From CAZTNW01 sp964614945 (lineage in GTDB: Bacteria > Caldisericota > JANLFM01), in contig CAZTNW010000001.1 in NCBI GenBank assembly GCA_964614945.1, positions 186,001 through 250,000 of the forward strand: a DNA stretch of 64,000 nt, given 5' to 3'. Positions 34,947 to 43,642 of this stretch are shown in pieces. Numbering within the stretch: the first letter of the stretch is position 1; every line of letters begins with the position of its first letter. The position numbers were made by a program, and so were the translations under genes. Under the pieces are notes generated by a model. It saw only the letters and a list, made by a program, of their open reading frames with translations. It ran no database searches and was not told the origin of the DNA.

Positions 34947-36248
34947 CTAATCTCCCCTCTTCTCCTCCAGCTTGAAGATCTGATCGATGCGGCTAAGGAG
35001 ATAGTGGGAGCTAAAAGTCCGTCTCAGTTCATTGAGAGATAGTCTACCAATCACTCGTTCATCCATTTTTGCCAGTTTACGCAGGGGGATTTTCTCTTTC
35101 AACGCACGGAATGCCAGTTCTTGCACGATCTTGCTTGCCTCGCTTCGAAGCATCCCCTTGCGCACGAGCGAAAGCATCAGAGCCTGAGAAAAATGGGTAT
35201 CGTAAGCCATCTTTATATTCTCGCGCATGCGTTCTGGTCTGACTTCCAGCTCCTTGACAATGTAGTTCAAGATCTGCAACAGGTACCCGGTCAACCCGGT
35301 AACAAGCGGTGCAACAATCCTTTCCGTCGAGGAATGACTAATATCACGTTCATGCCAGCTCGGAATATTTTCAATTGTGGAAGCGACATTGAATCTGATG
35401 ATTCGACTCAGGCCGCAGAGCCTCTCGGCAAGAATCGGATTTCTTTTATGCGGCATCGCTGAAGAGCCCATCTGCCCTTCGGCAAATGGTTCCAGGACCT
35501 CCCCTACTTCAGTCCGCTGTAGGTGCCGTATTTCTGTGGCTATTTCCTCTACGCTGGCTGCTAACAGCGCAAGGTTCGAGAAAAAAGAGGCATAGATGTC
35601 GCGGGGTATGATCTGAGAGGTGCAATACAGACATCGCAGACCGAGAATCTGGCAAGCGCGTTGAGCCACTTTCACCTCGACATGGCCAAAAGTACCGACG
35701 GGCCCGGAGAATTTCCCAACGGCCACCTCCTCCAGGCTTCTTTCCAAACGCTGGGCATTGCGTTCAAATTCTTTCTGGATTCGAAGAAGCTTGAGTCCGA
35801 AGGTAATCGGTTCGGCAAACATCCCGTGCGTACGCCCCATCATCAGCGTCCGCTTATGCTCCAGAGCTTTCTGGCGAAGGTGGGAGATCAGAACCCTGAG
35901 TTCCTGCCAGATTAATTCCCCCGCTGCCGTCAATTGCAGGGAGAAGGCCGTATCCTTCACGTCCTGCGAGGTCAGTCCGGAATGAAAATACTGAGAATCA
36001 GCTCCCAATTTTTTCTCCACTGTTCGCAGAAAGGCAACTATATCATGCCGGGTCTCTTCCTCTAATCTTCTTACCTCCTGGCCATCGACAGAAGCAAGTT
36101 GCTGAATTCGCAGCCAGCTATCGCGGGGTATTTTCCCAAATTCCGTCAGGGCCTGGCAGAAAGCGAGTTCTACTTTCAGCCACAAAAGGAGTTGGTTCTC
36201 TTCTTCCCAGATCGCGTCAATCGGAGGGTAGGCATATCGAAGATTCAT
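34947..36248 (-). CDS. purB: adenylosuccinate lyase
   Basis: Cleaves adenylosuccinate and SAICAR in purine synthesis. The 433 residues show the superfamily signature GSSAMPHKRNPI near 263 and upstream blocks FHSGLTSQDVKDTAFS and MMGRTHGMFAEPITFG. It is the first gene of the long minus-strand run. The ATG is preceded by TAAAAT exactly six bases away, with no Shine-Dalgarno, so a leaderless mRNA is likely. Confidence 0.96.
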   Translation of the reverse strand: MNLRYAYPPIDAIWEEENQLLLWLKVELAFCQALTEFGKIPRDSWLRIQQLASVDGQEVRRLEEETRHDIVAFLRTVEKKLGADSQYFHSGLTSQDVKDTAFSLQLTAAGELIWQELRVLISHLRQKALEHKRTLMMGRTHGMFAEPITFGLKLLRIQKEFERNAQRLERSLEEVAVGKFSGPVGTFGHVEVKVAQRACQILGLRCLYCTSQIIPRDIYASFFSNLALLAASVEEIATEIRHLQRTEVGEVLEPFAEGQMGSSAMPHKRNPILAERLCGLSRIIRFNVASTIENIPSWHERDISHSSTERIVAPLVTGLTGYLLQILNYIVKELEVRPERMRENIKMAYDTHFSQALMLSLVRKGMLRSEASKIVQELAFRALKEKIPLRKLAKMDERVIGRLSLNELRRTFSSHYLLSRIDQIFKLEEKRGD

Positions 36249-36254
36249 AACTAG

Positions 36255-36284
36255 ATTTTAACACGCTTACTTTTTGCGGGTAAA
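36255..36284 (-). promoter_or_regulatory. purB promoter, candidate leaderless start
   Basis: On the minus strand TTTACC (36284-36279), 18 bases, then TAAAAT (36260-36255), with an upstream TG giving an extended -10. Six bases (CTAGTT) separate the -10 from the purB ATG, so transcription would begin at about the A of ATG. This should be the promoter for the purB-argS-kdd-kam run. Confidence 0.6.
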
Positions 36285-36287
36285 CCG

Positions 36288-37259
36288 CTATTGGGAAAGG
36301 ACGTGAATCTCGTTGACAACTCGCTTGATCTGGGGAAATTGGCTAATGATCTCCTCTATCACGTATAGCTGGTTGTCGGAGTGAACCTCTCCCCTCAAAA
36401 AGATTGTGCCTCCCGCAATATCGAAGAAGATGCGCGCCGTGGAAAGACGGGGGTTTCCGGCTAATGCGGCCTCTAATCTTCCGCGCGTCTTCATCGCCTC
36501 TGTTTCCTCTATTCGGTAAGAGATATCGTCCTCGATTTCGCTCACGCCTTTAACTGTGGCCACCTTATGCAGAAGAGGCTGTTTCTCGGTGAGCAGGTCC
36601 ACTTCACCCTTTAAATAAACAACGCCTTTCGCCACTCTGACCTTCAAATCTCTCACTTTGAGCCGGGGAAGTTCGGAGATGGCCAGGATGACTTTATTAC
36701 GCAGGGTGATATCGTCCGGCGGGTTATCGTATCCTATACGTAGATGACTCACTACATCTTTCACACCGGGTAAACTCTGCAAAATCTGTATGAGATCCAT
36801 CTTCTCCTTCAGGGTGTCCAAATGTCCACTCACAATCACGACGCCTGATTTTATGCTCAGGCCAATTCCTCTATTGGCAAAACGGGATTCCTGCAAGGTG
36901 CGGGAAATAATCTCAGAGACCTTTTTATCAGAATATCCGCGCTTCCCGCCAACGACAAGGTTATTCACGATCTCCTGCACGCCCTCTATCTGACTGACAA
37001 GGCTTTCCACTCTCTCTTTCTCGAGGGAGGAATCCACCGCCCCTTCCAGGTTGAGCTGTCCGCGCCTTACTCTGACACTGATGTCATCCGCGGCGATGAG
37101 AGGATCGCGTGTCAAAATTTCAACAATCCTCTTCTCGAGGGATTTCTCCTCGTCGCCGATTCGGGGAATCAGACCCCGCTGGGTTATAGCTCTCTTCTTT
37201 TCCTTATCGGCAGGAGGGGTGAAGCGATCAAATTTACCACCTGGAAGAGAACGACCCAT
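36288..37259 (-). CDS. protein with four tandem BON domains
   Basis: The 323 residues resolve into four BON-like repeats, each with an alpha-beta pattern and a central glycine: about 43-108 (RRGQLNLEGAV), 111-174 (KSGVVIVSGHL), 180-245 (AKGVVYLKGEV) and 250-320 (AGGTIFLRGEV). BON domains are thought to bind phospholipids or sugars and usually occur in periplasmic proteins such as OsmY. No signal peptide or membrane segment is visible, so location is uncertain; the first 35 residues are basic and probably disordered. The gene directly follows the lipoprotein gene at 37260, so both share a promoter. Confidence 0.85.
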   Translation of the reverse strand: MGRSLPGGKFDRFTPPADKEKKRAITQRGLIPRIGDEEKSLEKRIVEILTRDPLIAADDISVRVRRGQLNLEGAVDSSLEKERVESLVSQIEGVQEIVNNLVVGGKRGYSDKKVSEIISRTLQESRFANRGIGLSIKSGVVIVSGHLDTLKEKMDLIQILQSLPGVKDVVSHLRIGYDNPPDDITLRNKVILAISELPRLKVRDLKVRVAKGVVYLKGEVDLLTEKQPLLHKVATVKGVSEIEDDISYRIEETEAMKTRGRLEAALAGNPRLSTARIFFDIAGGTIFLRGEVHSDNQLYVIEEIISQFPQIKRVVNEIHVLSQ

Positions 37260-38003
37260 TTAAGAGCTCAGATTCGCTGACTCCGCCCAGCCTTCCACTC
37301 CGCTGGGGAGAACCAGTTTACTCCAGGAACCAGATACCTCGACAATCACTACCTGGAGGCCAGCGTAAGCCTCACCCACCTCTTCGCTGCTGCTCTGGGG
37401 CTCTTTGTGCAACTTACAATCCACCATGATCTCCACACGGGAGATCGTCACATCCGTAGACCTTAAGTATCCCCCCCAGATCCAGCCAACTTTGTCTCCT
37501 AACTGTCCTTCATACCATCCCTTTTCCTGTTTGCCCGTGAGGATAATCCTAGCTTGATCGGTCAAAGCCTCAAGAATCTCTCCGTCGAGCGAGGGTGAAC
37601 CGCGCAGCTTTACCTGATCGGTAATTGTATAAGCTAGGGACTGGGAGCGCTCCATCAATACTTCCATAAAAATCTTCTCCTCCCCTAACTCGACTTCACG
37701 CATGGTAGGCTTATAACCCTCTTTTTGGAATGTAATCCTCACTGTACCCGGTGTCAGTTGTGTCAGCTCAAAAACGCCGCGGGTGGATGATGAAACGAAG
37801 CGTTCGGCTATGCTCACTTTCACATCGGGGAGAACCTTGTTATTTTCCGCATCGTATACTACCCCGATAATGGTCCCGGCTTTGACTGCTTCGTCGCTTC
37901 CGCCGCAAGAAGAAATAAGCAAGCTCAGGGCAAGTAAAAGAAGGGAAAAGCCGATGATGGGTCTCCGCAGAATGTCAGCTGACAGCCCCAATGCTTTCTT
38001 CAA
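37260..38003 (-). CDS. lipoprotein with carboxypeptidase-regulatory-like and SH3-like domains
   Basis: An envelope lipoprotein. I start at TTG 38003, eight bases after AAGGAGG; the GTG at 38012 overlaps that site. The signal peptide has a basic start (RR), a leucine-rich core and lipobox ISSC with the acylated Cys at residue 33. Next come a beta-sandwich of the carboxypeptidase-regulatory or PEGA type (GTIIGVVYDAENNKVLPDV, then FQKEGYKPTMREVELGE) and two bacterial SH3-like domains (YTITDQVKLRGSP, KLHKEPQSSSEEVGEAYAG). Such SH3 domains often bind peptidoglycan. The partner is the four-BON protein. Function unassigned. Confidence 0.82.
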   Translation of the reverse strand: MKKALGLSADILRRPIIGFSLLLLALSLLISSCGGSDEAVKAGTIIGVVYDAENNKVLPDVKVSIAERFVSSSTRGVFELTQLTPGTVRITFQKEGYKPTMREVELGEEKIFMEVLMERSQSLAYTITDQVKLRGSPSLDGEILEALTDQARIILTGKQEKGWYEGQLGDKVGWIWGGYLRSTDVTISRVEIMVDCKLHKEPQSSSEEVGEAYAGLQVVIVEVSGSWSKLVLPSGVEGWAESANLSS

Positions 38004-38027
38004 ATCTGACACCTCCTTGATCTAAGT

Positions 38028-38056
38028 ATTTTACCAGAAGTGGAAGAAATCACCAA
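38028..38056 (-). promoter_or_regulatory. promoter for the lipoprotein-BON operon
   Basis: TTGGTG (38056-38051), 17 bases, TAAAAT (38033-38028) on the minus strand. Predicted start near 38021 leaves a leader of about 18 nt holding the AAGGAGG site. It lies in the 56-bp divergent gap with the plus-strand gene at 38060. Confidence 0.55.
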
Positions 38057-38059
38057 GCC

Positions 38060-40051
38060 ATGTTAAGCTCTGAGAAAATGAATTTAGATAACCCTGAAGA
38101 CGAAGGGGGGTTTACTTTGTTTTGCACGAAGTGTGGACACCAGAACCCCGAAGGAAGCCAATACTGCAATAATTGTGGTGAGCTTCTACTCGCCGGGAAC
38201 CTTGGAGAAAAGAAATACAAGATTCACACGGCCAGAAGGCGTAGACAAAGAACCTCCTCCAAGCTTCCTCTAATTTTTGCCGGTCTCCTTGTCGTGTTCT
38301 GCGCTCTTGTTGTCTTAATCTACTTCATAGTCGTCAGCCCTTCCTCTCCTCCCTCCACAAAAATAATATCCTTGGAAATTGAACCTTCCACGAAACAAAT
38401 GGCCATTGATGCCACTCAAGCTTTCACCGTTTATGGAATCACCTCAGAAAACCAGAAAGAACGCTTGTCCGACGTGACCTGGGCTATCCGGCCTGCCGAG
38501 CTGGGTGAAATGGATGAAAATGGGGTGTTCCATCCTTCAATAGCCGGGGAAGGGACACTTGAAGCCTCTTCTGGCGAGATGAGAGCTGCTGCCACCGTCA
38601 AAGTGTTGCCTGGAGCGTCGATAGTAAAAATCGATTTGATTCCCGCATCCGTAAACTTAGTGCTCAATGAACAGCAACAATTCATAGTCAAGGCGATAGA
38701 TCGTTCTGGCAGTGAAGTAACGATCAACCCCAAATGGAGCATGCTCGACGGCAAGGTCGGGACTATCGACGAGAAAGGAATGTTTACCGCTCTATCAACA
38801 GGTAACGCTACGATTATCGCATCCTATCGCTACAACAGCACGGAAGTCTCTGACTCCGCTGTCGCTATCATTCGTGAAGGACAACCTTCTTCCGTTCGTC
38901 GCCTGGAAATCAGCCCTCCTTCCATTGATTTAAAGACGGGAGAGATTTACCAATTTATAGCCAAAGGATTCGATCGAGAAGATAAGGAAGTACAGGTAAC
39001 CCCTACCTGGCAGGTGGTGGGAGATGCCGGGACTATCGATGAGAAAGGCAATTTTAGCGCAACTCAGGAGGGACAGGCAACGGTTGAGGCCATCTACAAC
39101 GGGATCACTGCCACAGCGGAGGTTACGGTCTCCACTGAAGGGCTCTCATTCGCCAAATTTGCGCTCTCCGATCAAGCTTTCTCCCTTGAATACCCTTCAA
39201 ATTGGGATTTAGCTGAGGGAGACAAGCTAGTGAAATTCATCAGCCCCACACAGACCGATACCCTTTTCAGCTACACTGCGATCGCCGGCTGCGAAGAGCT
39301 GGCCGAAGGAAAGGATCTAGCCTCTTATGCGACAGAGAACAAGGGCTGGGCGTTGAAGAAGTTTCCAGATGCGGCCTTTAGTGAAGAGGACCGAGTATTC
39401 GGGGAAGTCAATGGAAAAATCATCCCCTTCACGACTTCGCTTTACAGAGGATTTCTCGGCTGTGCTGTATCAGAACGCAGCGGTTTCTTTTTCTTTGCCT
39501 ACTCCAATGAAAAGGAATTTAGTTTGTTCGAAGCAACATTCAGGCGTATGCTGGCTTCCTGGCAGATTCCCCGAGTAACTTCCACCTCCTCCCCTACTCC
39601 CACTGAAAGCCCGCGTACTTTTACCAGCACAGCTTATCGATTCTCCTTTACCTACCCGGAAGCATGGCAGGAAAGCCAGCTACCAGGAGTTACCGCTTAT
39701 ATTACGGGTGAGGTGGTGAAGAATTACCTGCCGAACATGACCGTAAAGGTAGAGGAATTAACAAGAAGCATGAGCGCAAGGGAGCTGGCCGAAAAAATTG
39801 AGAAAGAGAGACTTATCAATTACTACCAGGATTATAAATCTCTTTCCCTGGAGGACATTTCCTTGGGAAACTCCCCGGCAACCAAACGAATTTTTGCCAT
39901 CACCTTTCAGGGACAGCCTCTGAAGGAAGTACAGTATTATGTTGTACATGGTAACCTGGGATTCCTCATCACGTTCGATGTGAGCGAAGAAGCGTACATG
40001 GATGTAAGCGCTATCTTCGAGCAAATTGCCGCGACATTCACTTTCCATTAA
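38060..40051 (+). CDS. zinc-ribbon membrane protein with Ig-like (Big2) repeats and PsbP-like domains
   Basis: A 663-residue modular protein. Residues 20-42 are a zinc ribbon (FCTKCGHQNP with C22, C25, C36, C39), then a basic segment, then one membrane helix at about 69-92 (positive-inside, so N-terminus cytoplasmic). Three Big2-like beta-sandwich repeats follow (about 103-183, 188-274, 279-357), each with a GTIDEKGxF or MDENGVF element. The C-terminus has two similar domains (about 358-510 and 515-663), each beginning with a YP-x-W element (FSLEYPSNWD, FSFTYPEAWQ), like PsbP/DUF1795. Probably an envelope adhesive or sensory protein; no function known. ATG 38078 is an alternative start. Confidence 0.78.
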   Translation: MLSSEKMNLDNPEDEGGFTLFCTKCGHQNPEGSQYCNNCGELLLAGNLGEKKYKIHTARRRRQRTSSKLPLIFAGLLVVFCALVVLIYFIVVSPSSPPSTKIISLEIEPSTKQMAIDATQAFTVYGITSENQKERLSDVTWAIRPAELGEMDENGVFHPSIAGEGTLEASSGEMRAAATVKVLPGASIVKIDLIPASVNLVLNEQQQFIVKAIDRSGSEVTINPKWSMLDGKVGTIDEKGMFTALSTGNATIIASYRYNSTEVSDSAVAIIREGQPSSVRRLEISPPSIDLKTGEIYQFIAKGFDREDKEVQVTPTWQVVGDAGTIDEKGNFSATQEGQATVEAIYNGITATAEVTVSTEGLSFAKFALSDQAFSLEYPSNWDLAEGDKLVKFISPTQTDTLFSYTAIAGCEELAEGKDLASYATENKGWALKKFPDAAFSEEDRVFGEVNGKIIPFTTSLYRGFLGCAVSERSGFFFFAYSNEKEFSLFEATFRRMLASWQIPRVTSTSSPTPTESPRTFTSTAYRFSFTYPEAWQESQLPGVTAYITGEVVKNYLPNMTVKVEELTRSMSARELAEKIEKERLINYYQDYKSLSLEDISLGNSPATKRIFAITFQGQPLKEVQYYVVHGNLGFLITFDVSEEAYMDVSAIFEQIAATFTFH

Positions 40052-40054
40052 ATA

Positions 40055-41107
40055 ATGGCGCAACTATTCTGGATACTTGGTTTATCTTTCATCGTCGCCC
40101 TGTCGCTCACCCCTGTCCTGTTGAGGCTGGCCCGGAAGCTAAATTTCTATTATATGCCCACAGCCATATCTGTGAATCGGCAGCCTGTGCCGCTTTTGGG
40201 AGGGGTGTCGATCTACCTTTCCTTCCTCGCGCCATTAATCATCACTGATCAATTAAGTGCCCCCACCATCGGAATCCTCATCGGCGGCACGATCCTCTTC
40301 CTGTTTGGCCTGATGGATGATATCTTCAAATTATCCTCTCGCGTGCAGCTGGGGGTAATTTTTGTGTCCGCGAGCATCGTCGTCGGCTATGGCGTACGGA
40401 TCCAGTTCTTCTCCAATCCCTTCGGGCCGGACATTCTCTTGCTCCAGGCCTTGAGCATTCCTGTGACCATCATCTGGATCGTCGCCCTCACTTCATCCAT
40501 CAAAGTGATGGATGGCCTTGATGGCCTGGCAGCAGGTATCTGCGCGATATCTGCTTTAACTCTCTTCGCTGTAGCCTGGGATAATCAGAGCATTTTCGTC
40601 GGCTCCCCTGCTCTCCCTATTGCCAGTCTCGCTATTGCAGGGGCGTGTTTTGGTTTTCTGCCCTTCAATTTTTTCCCAGCCAAAATCTTTATGGGCGAAT
40701 CGGGGGTAATGTTTCTCGGATTCATCCTCGCCACTCTCTCGGTGGAGGGGCTTTTGAAACGATCTTTCCTGATTTCTCTGAGTATTCCTCTGCTTGCTCT
40801 GGGCCTTCCTCTTTTCAATACTTTCTTTGCCATAATCCGCCGAGGATTGAAGCGCAGGAACATCTTGTCCGCCGACCAGGAACACATTCACGACCTGCTC
40901 CTGAAAAGGGGAATCTCTCATCGGGGAGCAGTTCTTACCCTCTATGCGATCAGCGCTCTCTTGGGATTGCTTGCTTTTTTGATGACGAAGGTAAGCGCGC
41001 TGATCGCTCTATTAATTTGGATTTCTCTGATTGCAATTCTCTCGCTGGGGGCATGGAAATTTGGCCTTATCGGTTCTCGAAATCGTTCAAAAAATTCATC
41101 AGAATAA
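40055..41107 (+). CDS. undecaprenyl-phosphate GlcNAc/glycosyl-1-phosphate transferase (WecA/TagO-like)
   Basis: Polytopic membrane enzyme that loads a UDP-sugar phosphate onto undecaprenyl phosphate to start a surface glycopolymer. The 350 residues show about ten membrane segments, GGVSIYLSF near 50, the catalytic DDIFKLSSRVQLG, VMDGLDGLAAG near 150 (the NxxNxxDGxDGL-type motif) and KIFMGESGVMFLGF. A late EHIHDLLLKRGISHRGAV block is the histidine loop of this family. MraY is less likely because the neighbours are not mur genes. It starts 3 bp after the preceding stop and is followed after 7 bp by uppS, which makes its lipid carrier. Confidence 0.9.
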   Translation: MAQLFWILGLSFIVALSLTPVLLRLARKLNFYYMPTAISVNRQPVPLLGGVSIYLSFLAPLIITDQLSAPTIGILIGGTILFLFGLMDDIFKLSSRVQLGVIFVSASIVVGYGVRIQFFSNPFGPDILLLQALSIPVTIIWIVALTSSIKVMDGLDGLAAGICAISALTLFAVAWDNQSIFVGSPALPIASLAIAGACFGFLPFNFFPAKIFMGESGVMFLGFILATLSVEGLLKRSFLISLSIPLLALGLPLFNTFFAIIRRGLKRRNILSADQEHIHDLLLKRGISHRGAVLTLYAISALLGLLAFLMTKVSALIALLIWISLIAILSLGAWKFGLIGSRNRSKNSSE

Positions 41108-41114
41108 GCTGAGG

Positions 41115-41852
41115 ATGCCGGGTCACCTGGCGATCATGCTCGATGGGAATGGACGCTGGGCCATCCAGCGCGGCCTCTCCCGCAGTGAAGGCCATCGCCA
41201 TGGAGGGGAAAACAGCAAGAGGATCATTCGCGCCTGCGGTGAAATCGGGCTCCGATATCTTACTCTCTTTGGCTTCTCCACCGAAAATTGGCATCGCCCC
41301 TGGGAGGAAGTGAAAAACCTCCTCGAACTGCTCGAGCAATACCTCCTCACACAGGCCGAAGAGCTCAAGGCAAACAATGTACGCCTGATCTCCTGCGGCC
41401 GAACCAAGCAGATGCCGGAAGGAGTCCTCCGCGCGCTGAAGCGCGCGGAGGAGGTCACCCTTTCCTGCACAGGGATGACCCTCAATTTGGCAATCAATTA
41501 CGGAGGACGAGCTGAAATCCTGGATGCCTGCAACAGACTTCTTCTTGAAAAACTGGAGTGCATAACCATTTCTGACCTGGAACGCCACCTCTACTGCCCG
41601 AGAATCCCATTCCCCGAACTTCTCATCCGAACTTCGGGCGAAAAGAGGGTGAGCAATTTTCTCCTCTGGCAGATCAGTCGAACCTACTTCTGGATCACCC
41701 CTACGTTATGGCCGGACTTTTCCCTGGATGACCTTTGGCAAGCCATCTGCGATTTTAACGAGTTCGCTCTCCCTCTGTTCTCTCCTGCGGACAAAGACCC
41801 AGAGCAGCAGGGGCAAGAGGAAGCACAAGACCTGCAGAACGGCGGCCGATAG
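41115..41852 (+). CDS. uppS: isoprenyl transferase (UppS family) with an altered C-terminus
   Basis: cis-Prenyltransferase, expected to make undecaprenyl diphosphate. ATG 41115 gives 245 residues beginning PGHLAIMLDGNGRWAIQRG with the catalytic Asp, then FGFSTENWHRP, NLAINYGGR and RTSGEKRVSNFLLWQ. Two features are odd. The Glu of the family AYAExYFTDxLWPDF block is not there: this protein reads SRTYFWITPTLWPDF. The conserved C-terminal RRFGG is replaced by EFALPLFSPADKDPEQQ and a further 18 residues. The last 147 bp are also the end of the convergent anti-sigma gene. It could be a second, specialised copy beside WecA. A 12-bp hairpin lies inside. Confidence 0.88.
   Translation: MPGHLAIMLDGNGRWAIQRGLSRSEGHRHGGENSKRIIRACGEIGLRYLTLFGFSTENWHRPWEEVKNLLELLEQYLLTQAEELKANNVRLISCGRTKQMPEGVLRALKRAEEVTLSCTGMTLNLAINYGGRAEILDACNRLLLEKLECITISDLERHLYCPRIPFPELLIRTSGEKRVSNFLLWQISRTYFWITPTLWPDFSLDDLWQAICDFNEFALPLFSPADKDPEQQGQEEAQDLQNGGR
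41425..41452. repeat. perfect 12-bp GC-rich inverted repeat inside uppS
   Basis: TCCTCCGCGCGC and its exact complement flank a TGAA tetraloop, giving a very stable hairpin in the uppS mRNA (codons for VLRALKRAEE). No T-run follows. Confidence 0.8.
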
Positions 41853-43007
41853 GAAAAGCAGGAGAGTTATCCAACCGGAGTGCAGGGTGATCAGTTCATA
41901 TTGAGGGGCCACAATCTCCCCTTTCTCTATAAACCACCAATCCTGGGGATAAATGGATGGAGCCTCTCTCCCCCTCAAGGGGAGATAGAAAGGGGTGGAC
42001 TTTTCCTCGGTTGAAGGCACACCGAGTAGAAATCTGGTGGTTGTTGGATTGCGTTCAATTTCCAAGGTTGTACCTGAAGGATAGTCCTCGTTAACAAACG
42101 CGATCTCGCTCCGATAATCACCCTGTGGGCCGAAGATCTGGAAAATCATAGAGGCGAACAGAAGTACAAGGAAAAGCCAGTCGAGAATTTTCTTGCGCCA
42201 GTAAATTCTGAGGATGAGCAAAATTAAAGCAGCCACGAGCGGATAGATCGCCCAGTGTGATTGCAAGCCCAGCAATTGACTCTTTACTACCGCCCCGACT
42301 AAAGAAGCGGCCGCGTTATCGTCTATCTGACCGCTCTGCACGATTAACAGAGACTCACCTCCTGGAAGAGGGATCGTCGCCCGGAAAAGACCCAAGAAGT
42401 CTCTCTCTTGGAATCGAGGAAATTCCCTGATCTTCGCCAGCAGGGCGTCTTCTCCAGCCTGGTCGAGGCCAACGAACAACCTCTGCTCTTCCTCGCTTGA
42501 GGGCATCTTCAGCTTGGAAATCTCCGCGAGCAAAGAAGTATAGCTTTCACTGGGGACCACAAAGGAGAAAACGGCAGAATATTCATTTGTTAGATTAGAG
42601 TCGAGCAGCCCGGTTGCCGGAAGCGGCGGCAATTCATAGGACTGCAGCATATTCTTCTCCAGATCGATAGAGCCGGGAGCAAAAGCAGGAGGGGCCATAA
42701 GGAAAATGGGCGAGACAAAAGCGAGGCAAAGGGCGAAGAAAACAAGAGAATAGACAAAACGCCAGCGGGTTCTCGCAGAAGATCTCTGTTTTACCTTATC
42801 CAAAAAATTTGCGTATATCCTGTTCCCCCCGTAGGAATCGACCGAGGGAACCGTTTCCTTGCGAAGGTTTTCTCGCAACTGATTCAATCTCTCCAATTGT
42901 CGCCAGCAGGTGGGGCAGGAATGGAGATGCTCCTCGAATGTCTTCCTTCTATCCTCAGGAAGTTCACCTTCATTATATGAAACTAACCAAGCGCATTTGC
43001 TTTTCAT
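41706..43007 (-). CDS. membrane anti-sigma factor with zf-HC2 domain
   Basis: A 433-residue protein starting with a zinc-finger anti-sigma domain: HxxxCxxC as HLHSCPTCWRQL at about 27-38, with upstream CAWLVSYNEGELPEDRR. One membrane helix follows at about 85-107, a large extracytoplasmic region, then a pair of helices near 255-300 and a final long hydrophobic stretch near 390-415. It should hold the upstream-encoded ECF sigma factor at the membrane and release it on signal. The 4-bp overlap with the sigma gene supports the pairing. Its last 147 bp overlap uppS on the other strand. Confidence 0.88.
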   Translation of the reverse strand: MKSKCAWLVSYNEGELPEDRRKTFEEHLHSCPTCWRQLERLNQLRENLRKETVPSVDSYGGNRIYANFLDKVKQRSSARTRWRFVYSLVFFALCLAFVSPIFLMAPPAFAPGSIDLEKNMLQSYELPPLPATGLLDSNLTNEYSAVFSFVVPSESYTSLLAEISKLKMPSSEEEQRLFVGLDQAGEDALLAKIREFPRFQERDFLGLFRATIPLPGGESLLIVQSGQIDDNAAASLVGAVVKSQLLGLQSHWAIYPLVAALILLILRIYWRKKILDWLFLVLLFASMIFQIFGPQGDYRSEIAFVNEDYPSGTTLEIERNPTTTRFLLGVPSTEEKSTPFYLPLRGREAPSIYPQDWWFIEKGEIVAPQYELITLHSGWITLLLFLSAAVLQVLCFLLPLLLWVFVRRREQRESELVKIADGLPKVIQGKVRP

Positions 43008-43615
43008 CTCTCATCCTTTTGACGCAGGAGCACGCTCTGGAGTTCCTCGTTCTCCTCTATAAGCTTCAGGGCCTGCTTTTTGGCTCTGAAGATCCTTGAT
43101 TTAACAGTTCCCAATGAGCAACCTAAGCGCGAGGCGATCTCATCGTAAGAAAGCTCCTCCACCTCTCTCAAGGAGAGTACTAGGCGGGAACCGGGTGGAA
43201 GCATCTTCAAAAGTGTATGTGTGGCTATCCTCCTGTCGTTTTCCGTCAGACGAGAAACCACCTCCTCTTCAACTCCTATGGCTGAATGCGAAAGAGGGAG
43301 GGTATCCCCTTCGTAAGGGACAATTTTTTTTCGCTTCCTCAACATGTCTAGGCAGACATTCGTGGCTACCCGGTAGAGCCAAGTAGAAAATTGGGCGGCC
43401 CCATGGAAGGAACGAAAATGATTCACGGCCCGGTAAAAAGTCTCGGCCACCGCCTCTTCTGCTTCATCCGTGTTAAGAAGAATCTGATAGCAAGTACGGA
43501 AAAGAAAATTAGTTCTGTCCTTAAGCAATTGGCCCAGCACTTCCCTGTCCCCTTGATTTGCACGACGGAGAAGTTCTTCTTCCCGGCTATCTCTCTCGAA
43601 AGAGCTTGACATCAA
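43004..43615 (-). CDS. ECF-family RNA polymerase sigma factor
   Basis: A 203-residue group IV sigma factor. Region 2 is visible as EEAVAETFYRAVNHFRSFHGAAQFSTWLYR (split: DEAEEAVAETFYRA, then FSTWLYRVATNVCLDMLRKR) and region 4 as LREVEELSYDEIASRLGCSL with GTVKSRIFRAKKQ. It begins at TTG 43615 or ATG 43612; the latter has no strong ribosome binding site. The region upstream is shared with the divergent tRNA-Leu promoter, whose -35 overlaps this start. The next gene is its anti-sigma factor. Confidence 0.93.
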   Translation of the reverse strand: MMSSSFERDSREEELLRRANQGDREVLGQLLKDRTNFLFRTCYQILLNTDEAEEAVAETFYRAVNHFRSFHGAAQFSTWLYRVATNVCLDMLRKRKKIVPYEGDTLPLSHSAIGVEEEVVSRLTENDRRIATHTLLKMLPPGSRLVLSLREVEELSYDEIASRLGCSLGTVKSRIFRAKKQALKLIEENEELQSVLLRQKDER

Positions 43616-43633
43616 TTCTTAGGCTTGTATACT
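43606..43633 (+). promoter_or_regulatory. tRNA-Leu(CAA) promoter
   Basis: TTGACA (43606-43611), 16 bases, TATACT (43628-43633): near consensus. Predicted start about 43640, just before the tRNA 5' end. The -35 overlaps the start codon of the divergent ECF sigma gene. Confidence 0.8.
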
Positions 43634-43642
43634 AATTTTCCA

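Noticed and set aside
41425..41452. GC-rich hairpin in uppS as an intrinsic terminator.
   Set aside because: It is inside a conserved coding region and is not followed by a T-run on either strand.
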